Shown: piece by piece, positions 1-5,473 of the stretch | Layout of the letters: every line of letters begins with the position of its first letter | Position numbering within the stretch: position 1 is the first letter of the stretch | Assembly: GCA_946479335.1 (NCBI GenBank) | Contig: CAMLFP010000355.1 | Location: forward strand, 1 to 5,816 | Length of the DNA: 5,816 nucleotides | Source of the DNA: an uncultured Archangium sp. | Lineage (GTDB): Bacteria; Myxococcota; Myxococcia; Myxococcales; Myxococcaceae | Reading direction: 5' to 3' | Notes under the pieces: generated by a model | Seen by the model: only the letters and a program-made list of their open reading frames with translations | Database searches by the model: none | What the model was told of the DNA's origin: nothing | Translations under genes and position numbers: made by a program

Positions 1-1059
1 GAGGAGTCGAACTACCCCGAAGGCACCGGCTTCTACGAGAAGCTGGGCCCCGCCTACGCGCACACCGTCTACGGCCGCACGCCCTCGGAGATGCGCAACC
101 GCCTCTCGCAGCTGGGCAACGTGACCGCCGGCGCGCGCAGTCAGCGCATCCGCTCCTTCGTCGACAACCTGCACCAGAACTTCATCGCCGAGCACCACGG
201 CGACTCGGTGGCCGCCTTCGCCTCGGCCGTCAGCATCTACAAGCAGCTCACCTCCGGCACCGGCGTCGTCGTCGACCCCGCCACGCTCTTCACCGACGCC
301 CAGCTGCGCGAGGAGTTCGGCGTCACCGCGGCCGACGAGGCCACCAACGCCACCTCCGTCAACAACAACCCCGCGCGCAGCAAGGACAGCCCCAAGGTCA
401 ACGTGCAGGCGCTCATGACGTGGGACCTCATGCGCAAGGGCCTCTCCATCGGCTTCTGGTTGGAGAACCGGCAGATCCGCGGGTTCGACACGCACCGCGA
501 CCGCAGCTCCATCTTCTCGAACAGCGGCCAGACTGATCAGCTCGCGATGATGAAGGCCGACCTCTGGGCGCCGCTCAAGGTGCTGGTGAACAAGCTCAAG
601 ACCACGCAGTACGGCACCAGCGGCAAGTCGTACTGGGACCTCACCACCATCGTGCTGTCGTCGGAGATGGGTCGCACCATCCAGGGTGACGTGGCGGGCA
701 TCCTCGCGGAGAGCAGCGACTCCGACGCGGCGAAGTACGCGAAGATCATGGACCAGGACTGCTGCCAGCACTGGGAGGTCAACTCCGTCGCCTTCCTCGG
801 CGGCAACGTGCAGGGCAACCGCCAGTACGGGCGCGTCGGCACCAGCACGCTGTCGGGCATCCCCATCAACCGCACCACGGGCGCGCTCGACCCGGCCTTC
901 AACGCGGCCACCGGCGTGCAGAGCGGCACCCCCAACGCCGAGAGCGTCGTCGTCGACGCCGGCCACATCTACGCCACCGCGCTGGCGCTCTCGGGTATCG
1001 ACCCGACGGGCAAGGGCCGCAACGCGCGCAAGCCACTCGGGTTCATCCAGAAGCCATGA
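1..1059 (+). CDS. DUF1501 family exported protein, C-terminal part (5' end outside window)
   Basis: The frame is open from base 1 to the TGA at 1057-1059, giving 352 residues of a protein that starts upstream. The ATG at 91 is internal, because the residues before it read as normal protein. Recognisable DUF1501 features, numbered within the fragment, are GFDTH at 161-165 (the aspartate-threonine-histidine motif before the catalytic-like core), VLSSEMGRT near 218-226, and a segment near 251-276 with HW, SVAFLGGNVQGNRQYG and a Gly-rich turn. In other family members the matching region reads roughly DHW...LLAGGGxKGGxxYG. The family is related to the alkaline phosphatase/sulfatase fold and is usually exported, often by Tat, and often encoded next to a DUF1800 gene; both the signal and that neighbour would lie off the left edge. 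Enzymatic activity is unproven for most members. A CC pair replaces the usual residues before HW. The gene is followed at 43 bases by the response regulator gene, so co-transcription is possible. Family assignment is from motifs only. Confidence 0.84.
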   Translation, partial: EESNYPEGTGFYEKLGPAYAHTVYGRTPSEMRNRLSQLGNVTAGARSQRIRSFVDNLHQNFIAEHHGDSVAAFASAVSIYKQLTSGTGVVVDPATLFTDAQLREEFGVTAADEATNATSVNNNPARSKDSPKVNVQALMTWDLMRKGLSIGFWLENRQIRGFDTHRDRSSIFSNSGQTDQLAMMKADLWAPLKVLVNKLKTTQYGTSGKSYWDLTTIVLSSEMGRTIQGDVAGILAESSDSDAAKYAKIMDQDCCQHWEVNSVAFLGGNVQGNRQYGRVGTSTLSGIPINRTTGALDPAFNAATGVQSGTPNAESVVVDAGHIYATALALSGIDPTGKGRNARKPLGFIQKP

Positions 1060-1102
1060 GCGAACCGCGCGACCGCGCTGCGAGGGCGATAGGTTTGTCT
1101 GC

Positions 1103-2713
1103 GTGACCCAACGACTCCTCCTGGCAGACGACTCGGAAATCGTGCTTCACCTGTTGGGCAAGCGGCTCACCGACGACGGCTTCGAGGTGGTGACGTGCGC
1201 GTCGGGCACCGCCGCCGTGGAGCTCGCCACGCAGCAGGGGCCGTTCGACCTCCTGATCCTCGACGTGGTGATGCCCGACCTCTCGGGCTTCGAGGTCACC
1301 CGGCGGCTGCGGCGCGAGGCCAGCTGCGCGAAGACGCCGGTGCTGCTCCTCACCACGCTCGACAGCACCGGCGACAAGGTGACCGGCCTCGAGGCGGGCG
1401 CCGACGACTTCCTCACCAAGACGGTGTCTGACGAGGAGCTGCTGGCGCGCGTGCACAGCCTGGTCGACATCGGCCGCGCCCGGCAGCGGCAGACGGCCGC
1501 GCGCGCCACCGCCGCCAGCCTGCTGAGCAAGGAGGGCGGCGCGCCCGCCGAGGCTCCCCGCGTCTTCGTGGTGCACCAGGACGAAGACCAGCGCGCGCTG
1601 CTGCTCGCCGTGTGCCGCGAAGACCTGCAGCTGGGAGACCACGTGGGCGAGGCCGCCGAGCTCTCGCACCTCGCGCGCACCGCGCCGGGCGTGGTGCTGG
1701 TGAGCTTCGAGCGCGTGGTGGCCGACGGCCTGAGCCTCGCCGAGCGGTTCTCGGAGTGGGAGTCGCAGCCGGCCGTGCTGGTGATTGACGACCACCCCTC
1801 CGCGGAGCGCCGCATCATCGCCTACCAGCTGGGCGCGGAGGACTACGTCAGCGCCAACACCCAGCGCGAGGAGATCGCCGCGCGCGTGAACAGCGCCTTG
1901 CGCCGGCGGCAGCGCTACCGCGAGGTGGAGAACGCCCGCGACCGCGCCCTCGAGGTCGCGCTCACCGACGCGCTCACCGGCCTCTACAACCGCGCCTACC
2001 TCGAGGAGGTGCTCCGCAACGAGTGCCGGCGCGTGGCGCGCTACGGCCAGCCGGCGGCGGTGGTGCTCATCGACATCGACCACTTCAAGAAGGTCAACGA
2101 CACCTGGGGGCACGGCGCGGGCGACCAGGTGCTCCGCGAGCTGGCCCGGCGCATCACGCGGAACCTGCGCACCAGCGACATCGCCGCGCGCCTCGGCGGC
2201 GAGGAGTTCGTGGTGCTGCTCCCCTCGACCTCCGGGCCCATGGCGGTCACCGTCGCGGAGCGGCTGCGCGTGGCCGTGGAGTCAAGGCCCTTCGAGACCA
2301 CGCAGGGCGCGCTGCCGGTCACCGCCAGCTTCGGAGTGGCCGTCACCATCGACGGCGCAGACCCCACGCGGCTCGTCGAGGAGGCCGACACCGCGCTGTA
2401 CGCCGCGAAGCGCTCGGGTCGCAACCGCGTGAAGCTCAGCGGCCAGTCCTCCGACAGCCCGCCGCCCACGCGCTGCCCCTTCTGCGAGGCGCTGGAGAAC
2501 CTCGAGGCCCTGAACGCGGAGGACCTCGACACGCCGTTGACCGCGCTGCGCGCCGCCGCCCACCTCGCCCCCCGCACCGGCGACGCCGACACCGACGTCA
2601 TCATGACCGGGGTCCGCGACTCCGCCGAGGCGGTGCTCGCGCGCCTCGCCCGGCTCGACGCGACCCTCCGCGCCGCCGCGCAGGACCACATCTGCTCAGA
2701 GCGCAAGCACTGA
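1103..2713 (+). CDS. PleD-like response regulator diguanylate cyclase (REC - pseudo-REC - GGEEF - Cys tail)
   Basis: This 536-residue cytoplasmic protein is predicted to make cyclic di-GMP from two GTP when phosphorylated. Residues 3-120 form a complete receiver domain: acidic pair D9/D10, phospho-acceptor D54 in LILDVVMPDLSG, T84 and K106. Residues 152-268 form a second receiver-like domain lacking the phospho-acceptor, with S201 where Asp is expected and A251 where Lys is expected, as in adaptor receivers. Residues 284-447 are the GGDEF domain: DALTGLYNR at 289-297, metal and GTP residues in IDIDHFKKVND at 323-333, GGEEF at 365-369, and RTSD at 356-359, exactly five residues upstream, which is the product-inhibition I-site. 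The order matches Caulobacter PleD. Residues 448-536 are an extra tail with CPFC at 458-461 and HxCx4H at 529-536. The start is GTG at 1103: it is the first start codon before the receiver and nothing upstream in frame is suitable. AGG at 1091-1093 is a weak ribosome site. The cognate histidine kinase is not in the window. Confidence 0.95.
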   Translation: MTQRLLLADDSEIVLHLLGKRLTDDGFEVVTCASGTAAVELATQQGPFDLLILDVVMPDLSGFEVTRRLRREASCAKTPVLLLTTLDSTGDKVTGLEAGADDFLTKTVSDEELLARVHSLVDIGRARQRQTAARATAASLLSKEGGAPAEAPRVFVVHQDEDQRALLLAVCREDLQLGDHVGEAAELSHLARTAPGVVLVSFERVVADGLSLAERFSEWESQPAVLVIDDHPSAERRIIAYQLGAEDYVSANTQREEIAARVNSALRRRQRYREVENARDRALEVALTDALTGLYNRAYLEEVLRNECRRVARYGQPAAVVLIDIDHFKKVNDTWGHGAGDQVLRELARRITRNLRTSDIAARLGGEEFVVLLPSTSGPMAVTVAERLRVAVESRPFETTQGALPVTASFGVAVTIDGADPTRLVEEADTALYAAKRSGRNRVKLSGQSSDSPPPTRCPFCEALENLEALNAEDLDTPLTALRAAAHLAPRTGDADTDVIMTGVRDSAEAVLARLARLDATLRAAAQDHICSERKH

Positions 2714-2725
2714 CCCCGCGCACGG

Positions 2726-3225
2726 CACCGGGAGCTCCGTCAGCAGCACCGGTCGCGCCGCACAGCCGCGCAGAGTCGTGGAGGCTGATGCGGTCCTCAC
2801 CGGCCGCGGCTGCGCACGCTTGCGCGGGGAACTCCGTCAGCAACACCGACGCGAAGCAGCGCTGCCTCAACACGCTCGCGGCGCTCGCCCGCGCGCGTCG
2901 CAGTGGTGGAGTAGCCACCGGGACGCAGCCCTGCGGCGGGCGCACCGACGGCTACGCGGTCAACGTCGTGAGGCTTCACCGCCCGAGGCTACGCACGCCG
3001 GCGCCGGGAGCTCCGTCAGCAGAACCGGCGCGAAGCAGCGCTGCCTCAACACGTTCACGGCGCTCGCCCGCGCGCGCGTCGCAGTGGTGCAGCAGCGCAC
3101 CGGGACGCAGCTCTGCGGCGGGCGCACCGTCAGCTGCGCGGTCAACGTCGTGAGGCTTCACCGCCCGAGGCTACGCACGCTGGCGCCGGGAGCTCCATCA
3201 GCAGCACTGCCTCTGCACGCTCACG
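2726..3225. repeat. Decayed tandem array of a ~180-bp unit (two near-full and two partial copies)
   Basis: The gap between the cyclase gene and the Cys-repeat gene is largely filled by a direct repeat. Copy A covers about 2795-2973 and copy B 2974-3155, with start-to-start distance 179. Copy C (3156-3225) begins 182 bases after B, then loses about 13 bases internally and stops matching. A fourth copy at about 2726-2794 has the left motif and the right end but lacks the middle. Matches include 2955-3014 against 3137-3196 with one difference in 60 bases, and 2851-2874 against 3030-3053 with none in 24. Because 179 is not a multiple of three, and 0 and C carry non-triplet deletions, the reading frame is not kept, which argues against coding. 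Short open frames on both strands here lack ribosome sites and convincing composition. No transposase or target duplication is visible. It may be a dispersed genomic repeat or a structured RNA or DNA element. Confidence 0.88.
3001..3031 (+). other. Stem-loop within repeat copy B
   Basis: GCGCCGG at 3001-3007 is complementary to CCGGCGC at 3025-3031, giving a perfect seven-pair stem around a 17-base loop that starts GAGCTCCGTCAGCAG. The leftmost copy can form the same loop length with ACCGG at 2727-2731 and CCGGT at 2749-2753, where one G-C pair is replaced by A-T. Copy A keeps only five of seven pairs (2822-2828 with 2846-2852), and copy C has lost the right arm. There is no T-run after it, so it is not a typical intrinsic terminator. 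Function is unknown. Confidence 0.5.
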
Positions 3226-3282
3226 CTTCGGGCGGCCGGGCGGTCTTCTGGAGCGGCACTCCCGCCCAACCCAGGAAGACCC

Positions 3283-3840
3283 ATGCGCACCATTCTGATC
3301 AGCACGCTCCTCGCCACCGCGGCGCTGGCGCAAACGACGAACTCCGGCCCCCGCGGCGGGCCTCCGGCCGAAGCGACAGCGGCGTGCAGCGGCCAGGCTG
3401 AAGGGACCGCCTGCGGATTCACGCTCCACGGCCACAACCTCGTCGGCACCTGCCGCGCCGGGCCCACCGGCGAGGCTGCGGCGTGCCGGCCCGAGGGCGG
3501 CAAGGGAGGGCATCGCGGCCCGCCCGCCGAAGCCACCGCCGCGTGCGCCAACCAGTCAGCCGGCGCGAGTTGCAGCTTCACCCACCACGACCGCACGCTG
3601 ACCGGCACCTGTCGCGCCGGCCCCGACGGCAGCAGCACGCTGGCGTGCCTGCCCGCGGGAGGCCCCGGCGGTCACCACGGCCCGCCGCCAGAGGCGCTCG
3701 CCGCGTGCGCCAGCCTCTCCGCGGGCGCGAGTTGCAGCGTCACCTTCCACGGCAACACCATGTCGGGCACCTGCCGCACCGGCCCCGACGGCAGCGGCAC
3801 GCTCGCCTGCGCGCCGTCAGGCCCGCCGCCCCAGCCGTGA
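3283..3840 (+). CDS. Small secreted protein with three four-cysteine repeats
   Basis: This 185-residue protein starts at ATG 3283, preceded by AGGAAG at 3273-3278. Residues 1-16 look like a signal peptide (MRTILIS, hydrophobic run, then ALA before Q17), so the product probably enters the periplasm or outside. The rest is three tandem repeats of about 53 residues, near 26-78, 79-132 and 133-185. Each opens with GPP(A/P)EA and AAC, then C-x8-C-x12-C-x10/11-C, with GTCR around the third Cys and a Gly/His/Pro-rich linker (GGHRGPP, GGHHGPP). The twelve cysteines are C35, 44, 57, 68, 88, 97, 110, 122, 142, 151, 164 and 176. Regular spacing and secretion suggest two disulfides per repeat, or metal binding helped by the His residues. 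I recall similar Ala-Cys...GTCR repeats in hypothetical exported proteins of other proteobacteria, but know no named function. No partner gene is adjacent: the 180-bp array lies upstream and a convergent gene downstream. Confidence 0.87.
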   Translation: MRTILISTLLATAALAQTTNSGPRGGPPAEATAACSGQAEGTACGFTLHGHNLVGTCRAGPTGEAAACRPEGGKGGHRGPPAEATAACANQSAGASCSFTHHDRTLTGTCRAGPDGSSTLACLPAGGPGGHHGPPPEALAACASLSAGASCSVTFHGNTMSGTCRTGPDGSGTLACAPSGPPPQP

Positions 3841-3949
3841 ACCCGTCTCCCCGTCGCGCGCAGGGCTCCCTGGTGCTCGGCGCGCGAGGGCCTGTTCAAC
3901 GGCGAGAGAGCGTCAGAGGTGCACGCGAAAATAGATCACCGCGCACGCA

Positions 3950-4741
3950 CTAATCTGTTTCGTCATCGTGACTTTTACGAATCTGAAACACAGCTTTGAG
4001 TTTCTGCGACACGCGAATCGATGGCACTGACACACCTGACCGTCTTGCTTCATCGAACAATCGTTTCGCGTACCGCAGTTCCCTGAGCACCCGACCCTCC
4101 AACAGGTTCACCGAGGGCGTGTCGCCCGGGCGGCCGGCCATGGCGAGGGTGGCCACGCGCATGCGGTCGAGGTCCTCGCGCACGGCCACGACGGCGGCGC
4201 GCGCCCGGGCGTCGAAACCCACGTCGAGCAGCAGCGGCGCCAGCACCTTGTCGCGCGCCAGCTGCTCAGCGAGCGCGAGCGTGGCGTCGAGGGAGGTGAG
4301 GACGTATTGCGGGCGCTGGGCGTTGGCGGGGCGCGACGCGTACAGCGGCTCGAGCCACCGCCGCTGCCCGCCGATGACCGCGCGGAGCTGCTGCGCGAGC
4401 TGCCGCCGGGCCTCCACCGCGCGCTTGAGCGCCACGCCTCGGGCCTCCAGCTTCTCGCCGCGCTCCGGATCGGTGGTGGCGGCCACCTCGCGCTCGAGAG
4501 CCAGCAGCTGCTCCGCGAGCCACGCCAGCCGGCGGCGCGAGTACGCGAAGGGCGGCACCTTCTTGAGCGCGCGGTCCATGGTGACCAGCCACGCCTGCCC
4601 TTCGCGCAGCACCTCGCGCGCGCTGGAGCGCCGACCCCACGCCATGCACTGATCATCGGTGAAGGCCGCGCGGAACCCCGCGCGTAACGCGTCGTTCAAC
4701 TTCGGCAGCGTGCGCAACGTCCTCTCGATGACGGAACTCAC
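3950..4741 (-). CDS. Hypothetical helical protein, 263 residues
   Basis: I do not recognise a family. The proposed start is GTG at 4741-4739. The in-frame extension further upstream reads through the 16-bp tandem repeats and looks non-coding, whereas from SSVIERTLRTLPKLNDALR onward the sequence reads as real protein. The start is not certain, because the nearest GGAG (4759-4756) is 14 bases away. Residues 1-60 contain amphipathic helices, residues 70-125 are rich in Arg, Glu, Leu and Ala and look like a coiled coil, and residues 145-235 are again helical and charged. There is one Cys (32), no signal peptide and no membrane segment, so it is probably cytoplasmic. The last 40 or so residues (ending KSHDDETD) use AT-richer codons and the local DNA drops to about 49% GC. 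The gene lies 204 bases downstream of the yfiR-like gene on the same strand and converges with the Cys-repeat gene, 109 bases apart. An expression link with the yfiR-like gene is unlikely given the palindrome and repeats between them. Confidence 0.72.
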   Translation of the reverse strand: MSSVIERTLRTLPKLNDALRAGFRAAFTDDQCMAWGRRSSAREVLREGQAWLVTMDRALKKVPPFAYSRRRLAWLAEQLLALEREVAATTDPERGEKLEARGVALKRAVEARRQLAQQLRAVIGGQRRWLEPLYASRPANAQRPQYVLTSLDATLALAEQLARDKVLAPLLLDVGFDARARAAVVAVREDLDRMRVATLAMAGRPGDTPSVNLLEGRVLRELRYAKRLFDEARRSGVSVPSIRVSQKLKAVFQIRKSHDDETD

Positions 4742-4782
4742 GACCGCGCGTTCTACTCCGCGCCCTCGGCGAGGGGAGCGCG

Positions 4783-4898
4783 GCGTGCCCGCATGGCGCG
4801 GCGTCCTGCATGGCGCGGCTTCCCGCACGGCGCAGCGTTTCTGCATCGCAGCGTTCCTGCATCGCGGCGTTCCTGCATCGCGACGTTCCTGCATGGCG
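4783..4898. repeat. Minisatellite, seven 16-18 bp units
   Basis: Seven head-to-tail units are visible: 4783-4799 and 4800-4816 (17 bp each), 4817-4834 (18 bp), then 4835-4850, 4851-4866, 4867-4882 and 4883-4898 (16 bp each). The two central units are identical, GCGTTCCTGCATCGCG; the others differ at a few bases, mostly CATCG against CATGG and TCCTG against TCCCG. The identical middle and diverged left edge fit recent slippage expansion. The array sits 42 to 157 bases upstream of the minus-strand GTG start at 4741, within its likely leader, so a change in copy number would change the leader length in steps of 16. It lies next to the palindrome at 4911-4945. Confidence 0.9.
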
Positions 4899-4910
4899 GC
4901 GCGCCCCTCA

Positions 4911-4945
4911 CCCCGGCCCTCTCCCCACGGGAGAGGGAGGCGGGG
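4911..4945. repeat. Dispersed-type palindrome (CCCTCTCCC...GGGAGAGGG) after the yfiR-like gene
   Basis: CCCTCTCCC at 4917-4925 pairs perfectly with GGGAGAGGG at 4929-4937 around the three-base loop CAC. Outside it, CCCCG (4911-4915) pairs with CGGGG (4941-4945) across a small internal bulge. The core with its CTCACCCCGGCCCTCTCCC flank is a motif I know from many intergenic regions of GC-rich proteobacteria, where it acts as a REP-like element. Reading on the minus strand it directly abuts the TAG at 4948-4946, so it probably forms the 3' end hairpin of the receptor-yfiR transcript. No T-run follows, so termination by this hairpin alone is not shown; 3' end protection is equally possible. Confidence 0.8.
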
Positions 4946-5473
4946 CTATTGCACGACGCGCGCGAGCCGCAGCACCGCCTTGAAGTCGGCGTTCAACGCC
5001 TTCGCGGTGGTGGCGTTGATGACCGGCTGCGGCTTGCCGTTCGCCACGCCCACGCCCAGCAGCGCGCCTTCACTCACCGCGGCCGCGTCGAGCGCCAGCG
5101 AGTACACCTTCGCGGAGCGGCTCCACTTGAGCGTCTCGGCGCGCGCCTCGAGGGGGAGCGCGTTGAGCAACAGCACGGCGGTGGGCTTCTTGGCCTCCGC
5201 GTCGCGCGTCGCCACCGCGAGGAACTTGAGCGGCCGGTCGTTGACCGACTTCACGTCGAGCGCCGTGGCCTCGCGCACCAGCGCCTGGGCCGCGTCGTCC
5301 TGCCCGGGAGCGAAGGGCACCACCACCACGAAGTCACCGCTGCCATGCGACGACAGCGCCGGGTCGTACGACAGCACCTTGAGCATCACCTTGAGGGCCA
5401 GCGCGGGCGGCACGGCCTCCTCGGCGAACGCCGCGCCCGAGGCGAGCGCGAGGAGCAACGCGACGCGCCTCAC
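4946..5473 (-). CDS. YfiR/DUF4154-like periplasmic protein
   Basis: This 175-residue protein starts at GTG 5473-5471, overlapping the receptor's TGA (5472-5470), and ends at TAG. Residues 1-17 form a signal peptide (RR, hydrophobic stretch, AFA before E18), so the mature protein is periplasmic. The family pattern is visible in three places: an N-terminal helix LALKVMLKVLSYDP (about 25-38) followed by the strand DFVVVVPF, a central strand region PTAVLLLNALP (97-107), and the C-terminal GVGVANGKPQPVINATTAKA...LRLARVV (140-174), which corresponds to the G...NGxxxxxINxxxAxxxxxxxxxxLLxLARVV ending of YfiR relatives. YfiR of Pseudomonas restrains a membrane diguanylate cyclase (YfiN) from the periplasm; other members sit with receptors or sensor kinases. 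There is no cysteine here, so the disulfides that stabilise the Pseudomonas protein are absent. No membrane-bound cyclase or kinase follows it. Family call is by pattern; the specific role is inference. Confidence 0.8.
   Translation of the reverse strand: MRRVALLLALASGAAFAEEAVPPALALKVMLKVLSYDPALSSHGSGDFVVVVPFAPGQDDAAQALVREATALDVKSVNDRPLKFLAVATRDAEAKKPTAVLLLNALPLEARAETLKWSRSAKVYSLALDAAAVSEGALLGVGVANGKPQPVINATTAKALNADFKAVLRLARVVQ

Noticed and set aside
686..1102. Upstream extension of the cyclase reading frame over the DUF1501 gene
   Set aside because: The extension is almost only Arg, Ala, Ser, Thr and Pro, typical of a shifted frame, and the receiver domain begins right after the GTG at 1103.
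1043..2113. A 356-codon open frame on the minus strand opposite the cyclase gene
   Set aside because: It is rich in His, Val, Ala and Arg with no domain, and mirrors a strongly supported gene on the other strand. GC-rich third positions keep antisense frames open.
2601..3161. Short Cys/Arg/Ala-rich frames on both strands inside the 180-bp array
   Set aside because: The frame changes between copies, no ribosome sites are seen, and the similarity of the short peptides follows from the DNA repeat itself.
2726..3225. CRISPR array, integron attC array or retron msr/msd
   Set aside because: The units are about 180 bp without short regular repeats and unique spacers, and no cas, integrase or reverse transcriptase gene is in the window.
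3856..3892. Possible terminator after the Cys-repeat gene (CGCGCGC ... GCGCGCG enclosing CAGGG/CCCTG)
   Set aside because: Pairing is of low complexity, the inner loop is too tight and there is no T-run, so it is not better than chance in such GC-rich DNA.
4742..4894. N-terminal extension of the hypothetical protein to an upstream ATG
   Set aside because: The extension is encoded by the minisatellite and reads as Arg/Cys-rich repeat translation; the GTG at 4741 begins the plausible protein sequence.
4783..4898. CRISPR reading of the 16-bp repeats
   Set aside because: The units are contiguous with no spacers, so this is a minisatellite.
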